Assembly: GCF_000802155.2 (NCBI RefSeq)
Contig: NZ_JQGJ02000008.1
Location: 124,001-188,000 of the forward strand
DNA length: 64,000 nt
DNA from: Pseudomonas frederiksbergensis
GTDB taxonomy: Bacteria; Pseudomonadota; Gammaproteobacteria; Pseudomonadales; Pseudomonadaceae
Reading direction: 5' to 3'
Position numbers and translations under genes: made by a program. Below, in pieces: positions 16,384 to 25,284 of this stretch; the stretch's first letter is position 1; the number at the start of each line of letters is the position of its first letter. Under the pieces are notes generated by a model, which ran no database searches, was not told the origin of the DNA, and worked only from the letters and a program-made list of their open reading frames with translations.

Positions 16384-16880
16384 TGCGCCAGATTCGCCCT
16401 GCCAGGATCATCGACCGCAGCCGTGACCAGGACTTCATGCGCGAAGCCCTGGCCCTCGCCGAACAGGGTGCGGCCCTGGGCGAAGTGCCGGTGGGCGCGG
16501 TGCTGGTGCAGGACGGCGAAATCATTGGCCGCGGCTTCAATTGCCCGATCAGCGGCCACGACCCCAGCGCCCACGCGGAAATGGTCGCGATCCGTGCCGC
16601 CGCCCAGGCGCTGAGCAACTACCGCCTGCCGGGCAGCACGCTCTACGTCACGTTGGAACCGTGCAGCATGTGCGCGGGCCTGATCGTTCATTCACGTATC
16701 GCCCGGGTCGTCTATGGCGCCCTGGAGCCCAAGGCTGGGATTGTGCAGAGCCAGGGGCAGTTTTTCAGCCAGGGCTTCCTGAACCATCGGGTGATATTCG
16801 AGGGTGGGGTGCTGGCTGAAGAGTGCAGTACGGTACTCAGTGAGTTTTTCAAGGCCAGGCGAGCCAAGCCTTCAGGCTGA
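16383..16880 (+). CDS. tadA: tRNA adenosine(34) deaminase TadA
   Basis: This 165-residue zinc enzyme converts A34 of tRNA-Arg(ACG) to inosine, so that CGU/CGC/CGA can be read. The cytidine/deoxycytidylate-deaminase-type motifs are HAEMVAIRAAAQ (zinc His and catalytic Glu) and PCSMCAG (two zinc cysteines). The N-terminal helix DFMREALALAEQGAALGEVP and the C-terminus match bacterial TadA. The start overlaps the cumA stop (TGATG). Coupling of an essential tRNA enzyme to an oxidase gene is positional and does not imply a shared pathway. It converges on cmoB. Confidence 0.95.
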   Translation: MRQIRPARIIDRSRDQDFMREALALAEQGAALGEVPVGAVLVQDGEIIGRGFNCPISGHDPSAHAEMVAIRAAAQALSNYRLPGSTLYVTLEPCSMCAGLIVHSRIARVVYGALEPKAGIVQSQGQFFSQGFLNHRVIFEGGVLAEECSTVLSEFFKARRAKPSG

Positions 16881-16920
16881 ACGCATACCCTGTGGCCTCG
16901 GATGGGGGGGCTTGGGCGAT

Positions 16921-17877
16921 TTACTTACGCGCCACAATCACCGCCCGCATCGGTGCCGGCAGTCCTTCGATGGTCTTGCTGTGGTCTGCAGGATCAAGGA
17001 AGTCGCTCAGTGATTGGTACTTCATCCATTCAGTGCTGCGCTGTTCCTCGACGGTCGTCAGGCTCACGTCCACGCAACGCACATCGCTGAACCCGGCGCG
17101 GCGCAGCCAGCGCTCCAGGGCCGGGACCGACGGCAGGAACCAGACGTTGCGCATCTGCGCGTAGCGATCCTCGGGCACCAGCACCTGATGCTCATCGCCC
17201 TCGATCACCAAGGTTTCCAGTACCAGTTCGCCGCCCTTGACCAGGCAATCCTTCAAGGCGAGCAAATGCTCGATCGGCGAGCGGCGGTGGTAGAACACAC
17301 CCATGGAAAATACCGTGTCGAAGCCTTCCAGCTCCGGCGGCAGGGCTTCGAACGGGAACGGCAGGTGCCAGGCGTTGGGCTGCGACAGATAGCGCTGCAC
17401 CGCCTGGAACTGACAGAAAAACAGCCAGTTGGGATCGACACCGATCACCGTGTCCGCCCCGGCACCGAGCATGCGCCACATGTAGTAGCCATTGCCGCAG
17501 CCCACATCGAGGATGCGCTTGCCCTGGAGGTCGAGGTGCGGCGCCACGCGCGACCACTTCCAGTCCGAGCGCCATTCGGTGTCGACGTGCACACCAAACA
17601 GATCGAACGGTCCTTTGCGCCAAGGCGAAAGACCCATCAGCGCGGAACGCATCTGGACGCGGGTTTCGGCGGAACAATCGGCATCCAGCGTCAGCCCGTT
17701 CAGCAGGTCTACGGTGGTGGGCTGCAAGACCGGTAGCGCATCGAGGGCGCTTTGCCAACGCTCCAGGTCGCCGTGGCCCTTTTCCATCTTGATGTCGAGC
17801 TGCGTTTGCAGCGTCGTGGCCCAATCGGCCAGGGGCGTGCCGGCCAGATGGCGGGCGAGGGGAGACAGATCAATCAT
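16921..17877 (-). CDS. cmoB: tRNA U34 carboxymethyltransferase CmoB
   Basis: This 318-residue enzyme transfers the carboxymethyl group of carboxy-SAM to 5-hydroxyuridine 34, giving cmo5U in tRNAs that read four-fold codons. The SAM-type fold carries GKRILDVGCGNGYYMWRM near residue 125, then VIGVDPNWLFFCQF and FDTVFSMGVFYHRRSPIEHL. These are distinctive for CmoB; the C-terminal SLSDFLDPADHSKTIEGLPA is also typical. Its ATG overlaps the cmoA stop by four bases, forming the standard cmoAB operon. Length equals that of other pseudomonads. Confidence 0.97.
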   Translation of the reverse strand: MIDLSPLARHLAGTPLADWATTLQTQLDIKMEKGHGDLERWQSALDALPVLQPTTVDLLNGLTLDADCSAETRVQMRSALMGLSPWRKGPFDLFGVHVDTEWRSDWKWSRVAPHLDLQGKRILDVGCGNGYYMWRMLGAGADTVIGVDPNWLFFCQFQAVQRYLSQPNAWHLPFPFEALPPELEGFDTVFSMGVFYHRRSPIEHLLALKDCLVKGGELVLETLVIEGDEHQVLVPEDRYAQMRNVWFLPSVPALERWLRRAGFSDVRCVDVSLTTVEEQRSTEWMKYQSLSDFLDPADHSKTIEGLPAPMRAVIVARK

Positions 17878-18617
17878 GGCAGGGCAATCAACGAGGCGAA
17901 GTTAAGGCACTGGAACCACGGCACGACTTTCGAGAACCCGGCTTGCAGCAGGCGTTCGCGGTGTTCTTCGAGGCTGTCGGGCTTCATGACGTTTTCGATG
18001 GCGCTGCGTTTCTGGGCGATTTCCAGTTCGCTGTAGCCGTTGGCGCGCTTGAACGCCACGTGCAGGTCGGTCAGCAGTGCGTGCTCTTCGGCATCGTTGA
18101 AGCGCAGCTTTTCGGAAAGGATCAGCGCGCCGCCGGGCAGCAACGCCTGATGGATGCGACTCAGCAGGGCGGTGCGCTGGTCTGGCGCGATGAATTGCAG
18201 GGTGAAATTCAACGCCACCACCGAAGCCGGCTGGAACGCCAGGGCCAGGATGTCGCCCTCGATCACCTCCACGGGCAGCAGCTCCTGGAACATCGAGTCC
18301 TGGCCATTGAGGTATTCGCGGCAGCGCTCGACCATGGCCGAGGAATTATCCACCGCAATCACCCGGCAGCCGTCGGTGCGTACGTGACGGCGCAATGCCT
18401 GGGTGACGGCTCCGAGGGATGAGCCCAGGTCATAGAGAACGCTGTTGGGCTGGGCGAATTGCGCCGCGAGCACACCGAGGTTCTCGACGATGGTCGGGTA
18501 GCCTGGCACCGAACGCTTGATCATGTCCGGGAACACTCGCACCACGTCTTCATTGAAGGCGAAGTCGGGCACCTGGGCCAAGGGTTGGGCGAATAGGCGA
18601 TCGGGCTCTTTGCTCAC
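17874..18617 (-). CDS. cmoA: Carboxy-S-adenosyl-L-methionine synthase CmoA
   Basis: This 247-residue enzyme makes carboxy-SAM from SAM and prephenate, the cofactor that CmoB uses. Motifs are YDLGSSLGAVTQALRRH (SAM-binding loop), VIAVDNSSAMVERCREYL, and NFTLQFIAPDQRTALLSRIH. The C-terminal block NGYSELEIAQKRSAIENVMK with SLEEHRERLLQAGF is a family hallmark. The start is GTG at 18617 (MSKEPDRLFAQPL). It is the first gene of the cmoAB operon and shares an ATGA overlap with cmoB. Confidence 0.96.
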   Translation of the reverse strand: MSKEPDRLFAQPLAQVPDFAFNEDVVRVFPDMIKRSVPGYPTIVENLGVLAAQFAQPNSVLYDLGSSLGAVTQALRRHVRTDGCRVIAVDNSSAMVERCREYLNGQDSMFQELLPVEVIEGDILALAFQPASVVALNFTLQFIAPDQRTALLSRIHQALLPGGALILSEKLRFNDAEEHALLTDLHVAFKRANGYSELEIAQKRSAIENVMKPDSLEEHRERLLQAGFSKVVPWFQCLNFASLIALP

Positions 18618-18676
18618 GGCGGTTCCAGCGGCTGGGGCGGTTAAAAGGCCGGCATTTTAACCAGAAAAACGCTGTT

Positions 18677-19318
18677 TTAGTGCGGCTTTTGGGGAAACGC
18701 TGACGCGGTGATTCCCCACTGGCCCAGCCAGTAACTGATGATGATCAGATAAGGCGCGGCATGGAACGGCGCCACGAACCGGTTGATGCCGATCAGGCTG
18801 TCGGAAAAGACAAACCCCAGCGCTCCGGCTGCCGCGAGCAGGGCCGAGCGTTTCGGCACCTCGGTCCCCAAGCGCGCCAGGGCTCTCCAGAGCATTGCGC
18901 TGATTACCAGGCCATAGACGATCACTGGCACCAGCAACGGTCCGAGGCCATTCGAGACCAGTATTCCCAGTAGCAAGGCGCCGATGAACAAGGCAGCGGC
19001 CAACGGCACCAGCGCCGGGCGGCGGCAGTCACTGAGATAAGCTTTCAGGTAGGCCAAGTGCGCCAGTAAAAACGCGCCAAGCCCGAACACAAACAAGTCG
19101 CCCGGCCAAGCCAGCAACACATCGCCCCCTAACGAAAAAATCAGCCCGAGACTGATCCAGCGTCGATATTCGCCTGGCGGCGCGTCGTGCAGCCAGCCGA
19201 GCAGGGCCAGTACCGGCATCGGCTTGACCAGTAGGCACAGCAACGTGGCATGCACGCTCAGGCCGTACATAAAGGTGGCCGCACCCATCAGTGCGAGGAC
19301 CAGCCAGCCCACAGTCAA
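18677..19318 (-). CDS. Lysoplasmalogenase family membrane protein (YhhN/TMEM86)
   Basis: This polytopic inner-membrane protein of up to 213 residues has about eight hydrophobic helices. Family features include LLCLLVKPMPVLALLGWL, SLGGDVLLAWPGDLFVFGLG (the conserved GD...L..P segment) and FVFSDSLIGINRFVAPFH near the C-terminus. Members cleave the vinyl-ether bond of lysoplasmalogen or related ether lipids; bacterial substrates are less clear. The longest frame begins with TTG at 19318, in a TTGA overlap with the upstream chagasin gene; an ATG at 19288 is the alternative. The two genes form a coupled pair. Confidence 0.85.
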   Translation of the reverse strand: MTVGWLVLALMGAATFMYGLSVHATLLCLLVKPMPVLALLGWLHDAPPGEYRRWISLGLIFSLGGDVLLAWPGDLFVFGLGAFLLAHLAYLKAYLSDCRRPALVPLAAALFIGALLLGILVSNGLGPLLVPVIVYGLVISAMLWRALARLGTEVPKRSALLAAAGALGFVFSDSLIGINRFVAPFHAAPYLIIISYWLGQWGITASAFPQKPH

Positions 19319-19707
19319 TTCACCGAAATGGCGCAGTCAAACGTTTCCACGGGTGGCACTTCCGGTGCCCAAGGCTGTTGATACGTCAGGCGCAAGCGCC
19401 CGGTACCGCCTGCAAAGGCCTGGAAGCGCCAGGTCGAGACCCCGGCGGCCCCGACCACGCCAGCGTCCTCGGGGTTGCGATAGACCTCGGGGCCAAGGCC
19501 TTTGAGGACGCCACCGGCCGAGTCCTGGATACTCCAGCGATAGCCCGTGGTGGGGTTGCTCGGCAGGCTCAGGATCAGATTCTGGCCGCTTTTGAGCTGC
19601 ACTGGGCATTGGCTCTGTTTTTCCACCGTCACGATGTGTTTCGGCTGTGTGGCGCAGGCGCTCAGCAGGGCGAGGCTGACGGGGACAAGCAGGCGAGTGA
19701 GGGACAT
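19315..19707 (-). CDS. Chagasin-type (I42) cysteine protease inhibitor lipoprotein
   Basis: This 130-residue exported protein begins with a lipoprotein signal (SLALLSACATQ; lipobox LSAC, lipidated Cys18). The mature part is a small beta domain with the chagasin inhibitory loops: SNPTTGYRWSI (L4), a Gly-rich FAGGTGRLRLTYQQPW (L2/L6) and a central VVGAAGVSTWRFQA. Proteins of this family inhibit papain-like cysteine peptidases; targets in pseudomonads are unknown and may be foreign enzymes. It is translationally coupled to the lysoplasmalogenase gene downstream. Confidence 0.85.
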   Translation of the reverse strand: MSLTRLLVPVSLALLSACATQPKHIVTVEKQSQCPVQLKSGQNLILSLPSNPTTGYRWSIQDSAGGVLKGLGPEVYRNPEDAGVVGAAGVSTWRFQAFAGGTGRLRLTYQQPWAPEVPPVETFDCAISVN

Positions 19708-19803
19708 AAGGGCAACGGCTCCGGCGTTTACGACGAACGGCGAGCATAACCGAAGATGCTACTGGGTGTGTCAGGAGGAACAGGTTGTTTGTAAGGGCCC
19801 CAC

Positions 19804-19819
19804 CGCGAGCAAGCTCGCG
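19804..19819. repeat. Short REP-type hairpin
   Basis: The perfect palindrome CGCGAGC-AA-GCTCGCG lies between the lon stop and the chagasin start and may act as a terminator-like barrier. Confidence 0.45.
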
Positions 19820-19849
19820 AATGGCGCCTATACAGTCTTTAGATCATGC

Positions 19850-22264
19850 TCAGAACAACACCTTCGCCACATCCGCAAAGCGCTTGGCAAAGTGCACCGT
19901 GACGCCTTCCTTCAGATAGTCCGGCAATTCCTCGAAGTTGCCCCGGTTGGCTTCCGGCAGGATCAGTTCATTGATCTTCTGCCGGCGCGCGGCGATGACT
20001 TTCTCGCGTACACCGCCAATCGGCAGTACATGCCCGGTCAAGGTCAGTTCGCCCGTCATGGCCACGCCTTTCTTCGGTGGCTGGTTGCGTGCAAGGGACA
20101 GCAGGGCACTGGCCATGGTCACGCCGGCGCTCGGGCCATCCTTGGGCGTGGCGCCTTCCGGTACGTGCAGGTGGACAAAGGCTTCGTCGAAGAACTTCGG
20201 ATCGCCGCCGAATTGCTTCAGGTGTGAACTGACGTAGCTGTGGGCGATTTCCGCCGACTCCTTCATCACCTCGCCCAGTTGCCCGGTGACTTTGAAGCCC
20301 CGATTGAGCGTGTGGATCCGCGTCGCTTCGATCGGCAGGGTCGCGCCGCCCATGCTGGTCCAGGCCAGGCCGGTAATCACCCCGACGCCGGACAGGACCT
20401 GTTCGTTGCGGAACACAGGTTTGCCCAGGGAGGCCTCGAGATCTTTGGGCCCAAGCTTGATCACCGCTTTTGGCTCCTCGATCAGTTTCATTACTGCCTT
20501 GCGCACCAGTTTGCCCAGTTGTTTTTCCAACTGGCGCACCCCGGCTTCACGGGCATAGCCGTCGATCAGGGCCTTGAGGGCGTTGTCGTTGATGCTCAGG
20601 CTGCCCTTGGAGACGCCGGCCTTGGCCAGTTGCTTGGGCCACAAATGGCGCTTGGCAATGGCGACTTTTTCTTCGGTGATGTAGCCCGACAGGCGAATCA
20701 CTTCCATACGGTCCAGCAGCGGGCCGGGGATCGAGTCGAGGGTGTTGGCGGTGCACACGAAGAGCACTTTCGACAGGTCCAGGCGCATGTCCAGGTAATG
20801 GTCGAGGAATTCGACGTTCTGCTCAGGGTCGAGGGTTTCCAGCAGTGCGGAGGCCGGGTCGCCCTGGTAGCTCTGGCCCATCTTGTCGATTTCGTCGAGC
20901 ATGATCACCGGGTTCATCACTTCGACGTCCTTGAGCGCCTGCACCAGCTTGCCCGGCTGGGCGCCGATGTAGGTGCGCCGATGCCCCTTGATCTCGGCTT
21001 CGTCGCGCATGCCGCCGACGCTGAAACGGTAGAACGGCCGTCCAAGGGATTCGGCGATGGACTTGCCGACGCTGGTCTTGCCCACGCCGGGTGGGCCCAC
21101 CAGCAAGACGATCGAGCCGCTGATCTCGCCCTTGTAGGCGCCCACGGCGAGGAATTCCAGGATGCGGTCCTTGATGTCGTCCAGGCCAGCGTGGTGCTGG
21201 TCGAGAATCTTGCGTGCATGCTTGAGGTCGAGCTTGTCCTGGCCGTAAACGCCCCACGGCACTGACGTTGCCCAATCCAGGTAATTGCGCGTGACGGCAT
21301 ATTCCGGTGAGCCGGTTTCCAGGATCGAGAGCTTGTTCATCTCCTCTTCGATGCGCTTCTGGGCCTGGGCCGGCAGCACCTTGCCCTCCAGGCGTTGCTC
21401 GAACTGCTCCAGGTCGGCGCTGCGGTCGTCCTTCGTCAGCCCCAGCTCCTGCTGGATGACCTTGAGTTGTTCCTTGAGGAAGAACTGGCGCTGATGTTCG
21501 CCGATCTTGCTGTTGACCTCGGCGGAAATCTCCTTCTGCAACCGCGCAACCTCGACTTCCTTGCGCAGCATCGGCAGGACTTTCTCCATGCGCTTGAGCA
21601 TCGGCACGCAATCGAGCACTTCCTGCAGCTCGCTGCCGGTGGCGGAGGTGAGGGCGGCGGCAAAATCGGTCAGCGGCGATGGGTCATTGGGGCTGAAGCG
21701 GTTGAGGTAGTTCTTCAGCTCTTCGCTGTACAGCGGATTGAGCGGCAGCAGTTCCTTGATCGCATTGATCAACGCCATGCCATAGGCCTTGACCTCGTCG
21801 GTCGGCTCGCTTGGCTGGTGCGGATACTCGACTTCCACCAGGTACGGCGGGCGATGGTGCTTGAGCCAGGTGCGGATGCGTACGCGGGTGAGGCCCTGGG
21901 CGACGAACTGCAATTTGCCGGCTTCCCGGCTGGCGTGGTGCACCTTCACCAGCGTGCCGTAGAGCGGCAGCTTCGAGGTGTCGAAATGACGTGGGTCTTC
22001 CTGGGGCGAGTCCATGAAGAACAGCGCCAGGGAATGATGTTCGGACTTGGCCACCAATTCCAGGGTTTCGGCCCACGGTTCTTCGTTGACGATGACCGGC
22101 AGCACCTGGGCCGGGAAGAACGGACGGTTGTGGATTGGAATGATATAGACCTTGTCCGGCAGGCTCTGGCCAGGCAGGGCCAGGCCGGTGCCGGAGGAAG
22201 TATGTTCGATATGCTCGGATTCAGCGTATTCGTTCGTCGCTTCAGTAGAGTGCTGGTCGCTCAT
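19850..22264 (-). CDS. lon: ATP-dependent protease of the Lon family (AsrA-like paralogue)
   Basis: This 804-residue cytosolic AAA+ serine protease has an N-terminal substrate domain (YIIPIHNRPFFPAQVLPVI), a Walker A GPPGVGKTSVGKS near residue 375, Walker B VIMLDEIDK and a C-terminal protease domain. The catalytic Ser is in PKDGPSAGVTMA and the Lys lies in the GGVREKVIAARR region. The N-terminus differs from classical Lon, which opens with a PLLPLRD-like motif, and looks like the second Lon of pseudomonads (AsrA, linked to aminoglycoside and heat stress). The start at 22264 (MSDQHSTEATNEY) is preferred over an upstream ATG. A separate classical lon is expected elsewhere in the genome. Confidence 0.9.
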   Translation of the reverse strand: MSDQHSTEATNEYAESEHIEHTSSGTGLALPGQSLPDKVYIIPIHNRPFFPAQVLPVIVNEEPWAETLELVAKSEHHSLALFFMDSPQEDPRHFDTSKLPLYGTLVKVHHASREAGKLQFVAQGLTRVRIRTWLKHHRPPYLVEVEYPHQPSEPTDEVKAYGMALINAIKELLPLNPLYSEELKNYLNRFSPNDPSPLTDFAAALTSATGSELQEVLDCVPMLKRMEKVLPMLRKEVEVARLQKEISAEVNSKIGEHQRQFFLKEQLKVIQQELGLTKDDRSADLEQFEQRLEGKVLPAQAQKRIEEEMNKLSILETGSPEYAVTRNYLDWATSVPWGVYGQDKLDLKHARKILDQHHAGLDDIKDRILEFLAVGAYKGEISGSIVLLVGPPGVGKTSVGKSIAESLGRPFYRFSVGGMRDEAEIKGHRRTYIGAQPGKLVQALKDVEVMNPVIMLDEIDKMGQSYQGDPASALLETLDPEQNVEFLDHYLDMRLDLSKVLFVCTANTLDSIPGPLLDRMEVIRLSGYITEEKVAIAKRHLWPKQLAKAGVSKGSLSINDNALKALIDGYAREAGVRQLEKQLGKLVRKAVMKLIEEPKAVIKLGPKDLEASLGKPVFRNEQVLSGVGVITGLAWTSMGGATLPIEATRIHTLNRGFKVTGQLGEVMKESAEIAHSYVSSHLKQFGGDPKFFDEAFVHLHVPEGATPKDGPSAGVTMASALLSLARNQPPKKGVAMTGELTLTGHVLPIGGVREKVIAARRQKINELILPEANRGNFEELPDYLKEGVTVHFAKRFADVAKVLF

Positions 22265-22381
22265 GGGGCACCTGCGCAATGGAGTATGGATCTTAGATGG
22301 GGCAGGTGGGGGGTGGTTTCAATGGGGGGAATTGTCAGCTGTTATTTCACTGCCTCCCGTTCAGGTCGGCGACAGGTTGGC

Positions 22382-22409
22382 GTGGCGAGGGAGCTAGGTC
22401 CCTCGCCAC
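22382..22409. repeat. REP palindrome
   Basis: GTGGCGAGGGA and TCCCTCGCCAC form a perfect 11-bp inverted repeat around GCTAGG. It lies eight bases past the stop of the MFS gene (minus strand) and could end its transcript. Confidence 0.8.
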
Positions 22410-22416
22410 GGAGACT

Positions 22417-23730
22417 TCAGGAAATCCGGTTCAAGTCGTTATGACGCGTTTCCTTCAGGCATAGCACCGCGATTACGCTCAGCACTGCGGCAGCGGAGAC
22501 GTAGCCGCCGACGTAGCTCAGGCCGCCCATCGCCACCAACTTCTGAGCGAAGAACGGCGCTGCGGAGGCGCCGACGATGCCGCCCAGGTTGTACGCCGCC
22601 GAGGCACCGGTGTAGCGCACATGCGTAGGGAACAGCTCCGGCAGCAGCGCGCCCATGGGGGCAAAGGTCACGCCCATCAGAAACAGCTCGATGCACAGGA
22701 ACAGCGCCACGCTTCCCGTCGACCCTTGGGTCAGCAGGGGGTCCATGAGAAAACCCGAGGCCACCGCCAGCAGGCCGCCACCGATGAGCACCGGCTTGCG
22801 GCCAAACCGGTCGCTCGCCCAGGCCGACAGCGGCGTGGCGGCGGCCATGAACAGCACCGCGAAGCACAGCAGGCCGAGGAAGGTCTCGCGGCTGTAGCCC
22901 AGGCTCGCGACGCCATAGCTCAGGGAAAACACCGTGGAGATATAGAACAGGGCGTAGCACACCACCATCGCGGCTGCGCCAAGCAGTGTCGGCGCCCAGT
23001 ACTGGCTGAACAGCTCGACCAAAGGGATTTTCACCCGTTCCTGGCGGGCCATGGCGCTGGCGAAAACCGGCGTCTCGTGGAGCTTGAGGCGTACGTAGAG
23101 GCCGACGATCACCAACACGGCGCTGAGCAGGAACGGAATTCGCCAGCCCCAGGAGCGGAACTGCTCATCATCCAGGGTCATGGCCAAGGTCAGGAACAAC
23201 CCGTTCGCCGCCAGGAAGCCGATGGAAGGACCCAGTTGGGGAAACATGCCGAACCAGGCGCGCTTGCCTTTGGGCGCGTTTTCGGTGGCCAGCAAGGCGG
23301 CGCCACCCCATTCTCCGCCGAGCCCCAGGCCTTGGCCGAAACGCAGCAGGCACAGCAGGATGGGAGCCCAGGCGCCAATGCTGGCGTAGCCGGGCAGCAC
23401 ACCGATGAGCGTGGTGCACACGCCCATCAACAGCAGCGAGGCCACGAGTGTCGACTTGCGCCCGATCCGGTCGCCGAAATGGCCGAACAGCGCCGAGCCC
23501 AGTGGGCGGGCGAGAAACGCGATGCCGAAGGTCAGGAAGGACGACAGCATCTGTGCCGTGCCGGAGGTCTGCGGGAAGAATACCGGGCCGATCACCAGCG
23601 CGGCGGCGGTGGCGTAGACGTAGAAGTCATAGAATTCGATGGCGGTGCCGATGAAGCTCGCGGTCGCCACTCGGGTGGCGGAGTTGGTTGGCTCGACAGG
23701 CACGGCGTCGTTGCAGGTAGTGGTTGTCAT
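22417..23730 (-). CDS. MFS transporter, metabolite:H+ symporter type
   Basis: This 437-residue inner-membrane carrier has 12 predicted helices. Features of the MHS branch (ProP/ShiA/KgtP-like) are ASFIGTAIEFYDFYVYATAA at TM1, the loop HFGDRIGRKSTL after TM2, RFGQGLGLGGEWGGAALLA in TM4 and its partner ASDRFGRKPVLI. This branch imports organic acids, betaines or shikimate; the substrate cannot be read from sequence. The ATG at 23730 was chosen for the AGGGA eight bases upstream; the longer reading from 23751 has no such site. It stands alone between lon and the CorC-like gene. Confidence 0.88.
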   Translation of the reverse strand: MTTTTCNDAVPVEPTNSATRVATASFIGTAIEFYDFYVYATAAALVIGPVFFPQTSGTAQMLSSFLTFGIAFLARPLGSALFGHFGDRIGRKSTLVASLLLMGVCTTLIGVLPGYASIGAWAPILLCLLRFGQGLGLGGEWGGAALLATENAPKGKRAWFGMFPQLGPSIGFLAANGLFLTLAMTLDDEQFRSWGWRIPFLLSAVLVIVGLYVRLKLHETPVFASAMARQERVKIPLVELFSQYWAPTLLGAAAMVVCYALFYISTVFSLSYGVASLGYSRETFLGLLCFAVLFMAAATPLSAWASDRFGRKPVLIGGGLLAVASGFLMDPLLTQGSTGSVALFLCIELFLMGVTFAPMGALLPELFPTHVRYTGASAAYNLGGIVGASAAPFFAQKLVAMGGLSYVGGYVSAAAVLSVIAVLCLKETRHNDLNRIS

Positions 23731-24030
23731 GCGGTTATCCCTGACAGTCATGTGCTCCGTTGGAGCGAATTATTATGGTCGAACCCCCAGGGATGTGGGG
23801 TGGGCGCTGTCGCTGTTTCGGGTAGGAACAGTCGCAGGGCTGAAGCGGATATGGCCGGTGAACGGCCCGGAACCGTCTTGGTGCAGGGTAGGCACCGGGT
23901 TCGGGCAAGGCTGGGTAAGCGAATTGAGTATAAAAAGGAGGCTAACGAATCAACAAGTGAGCCCGCACACAATATCAGGGCTGACGATGAGCTTTTTGTG
24001 GCGAGGGGATTTACCTTGAGCTGCTGGGAT
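23731..24030. other. Intergenic stretch
   Basis: This 300-base stretch lies upstream of the MFS gene. It holds half a REP (GTGGCGAGGGGA, 23998-24009) next to the CorC-type stop and otherwise nothing recognisable. The MFS promoter is presumably here. Confidence 0.4.
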
Positions 24031-25272
24031 TCAGGAAAAAGTCGGCACCGTACTGTTATGCCACACCAACACCTGGCTGACGCGGTTATCAACGGTTTCG
24101 ATGATTTCCAGCCGGTAGCGGCCAATCTTCAGGCACACCGGGCTTTCCGGGATGGTTTCCAGTGCTTCGGTCACCAGGCCATTGAGGGTCTTGGGCCCGT
24201 CGCAAGGCAAATGCCAGCCGAGTGTCTTGTTCAGCTCGCGGATCGATGCCGCGCCATCGATCATCAAGCGCCCGTCGGGCTGGGGATGGACGTGGGGGTT
24301 GTCGAGGCTGTGCTCGCTTTCGAACTCGCCGACGATTTCCTCGAGGATGTCCTCCAGGGTCACGATACCCAACACTTCACCATATTCATCTACCACCATG
24401 CCCAGGCGCCGCTGTTGCTTGTGAAAGTTGAGCAACTGCAACTGCAGCGGGGTGCTTTCGGGGACGAAGTAAGGTTCGTGGCAGGCAGCCAGCAGTGCTT
24501 CCTTGGTCAGGCTCGCATCTGCCAGCAGATGACGAACCTGACGGGTATTGAGCACCGCTTCGACCTGGTTGATATCGCTGTGGAACACCGGTAGGCGGGT
24601 ACGCCGATTCAGGCGCAACTGGTCGATGATGTCGCCGATGGGGTCGTCGAGGTTGATTCCATCCACCTCGCTGCGAGGCACGAGGATGTCGTTGACGGTG
24701 ATGTTGTCCAGCGCATGGATGCCGGAGACCGGATGGACCCGACCGCTGCCCTGTTCCTGCTCATGCTCGGTGCGCGGCGCCGCGGGCATTTCATCGTCGC
24801 TTTGCTGGACCGCGCCGGGCTTGTGGGCAAAGGGGCGCAGCAGCAATTGGCTAAGGCCATCGAGCAGCCAGGCCGCCGGATAAAGGATTTTCAATGGCAC
24901 GCCAAGCAAACTGTTGCCCAGGCCCAGCACTGCATCGGGATAACGGGTGGCAAGGGTGCGCGGCAGGTAGTCGGCGAACACCAGCAGGGCTGCACTGGTG
25001 CCAAGCCAAGCCAGCCAGGGGCCGTTTTCCAGCCAGGTGAAAATTGCCAGCCATGTGCCGATGACCACGGCGAGGGCGCGACAGAGGGTGTTGCAGAGGA
25101 TCAGGCTGGCCAACGGGAAATTCAGCTTCGCCAATGGCTTGTCGCCGGCGCGCGAGGCCCTGCGTTGGGCGAGCAGATGTTGCTGGGCGGCTTCGATGGC
25201 CGTGAACAGGGCTGACCAGAGGATCAGCACGACCATCACCGCAAACAATGGCCCCAGGGGCAGCCTATCCAT
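24031..25272 (-). CDS. CNNM/CorC-type membrane protein with CBS domains
   Basis: This 413-residue protein has an N-terminal DUF21 membrane domain (about four helices: LFAVMVVLILWSALFTAIEA onward). A CBS pair follows (VNDILVPRSEVDGINLDD...LPVFHSDINQVEAVLNTRQV and RLGMVVDEYGEVLGIVTLED). The C-terminal CorC_HlyC domain contains DGRLMIDGAASIRELNKTLG and LKIGRYRLEIIETVDNRV. Homologues are linked to Mg2+/Co2+ efflux and are often annotated HlyC/CorC. It begins 12 bases downstream of the YpjD-type gene on the same strand, so the two are likely cotranscribed. Confidence 0.9.
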   Translation of the reverse strand: MDRLPLGPLFAVMVVLILWSALFTAIEAAQQHLLAQRRASRAGDKPLAKLNFPLASLILCNTLCRALAVVIGTWLAIFTWLENGPWLAWLGTSAALLVFADYLPRTLATRYPDAVLGLGNSLLGVPLKILYPAAWLLDGLSQLLLRPFAHKPGAVQQSDDEMPAAPRTEHEQEQGSGRVHPVSGIHALDNITVNDILVPRSEVDGINLDDPIGDIIDQLRLNRRTRLPVFHSDINQVEAVLNTRQVRHLLADASLTKEALLAACHEPYFVPESTPLQLQLLNFHKQQRRLGMVVDEYGEVLGIVTLEDILEEIVGEFESEHSLDNPHVHPQPDGRLMIDGAASIRELNKTLGWHLPCDGPKTLNGLVTEALETIPESPVCLKIGRYRLEIIETVDNRVSQVLVWHNSTVPTFS

Positions 25273-25284
25273 CAGCGTCGTCCG

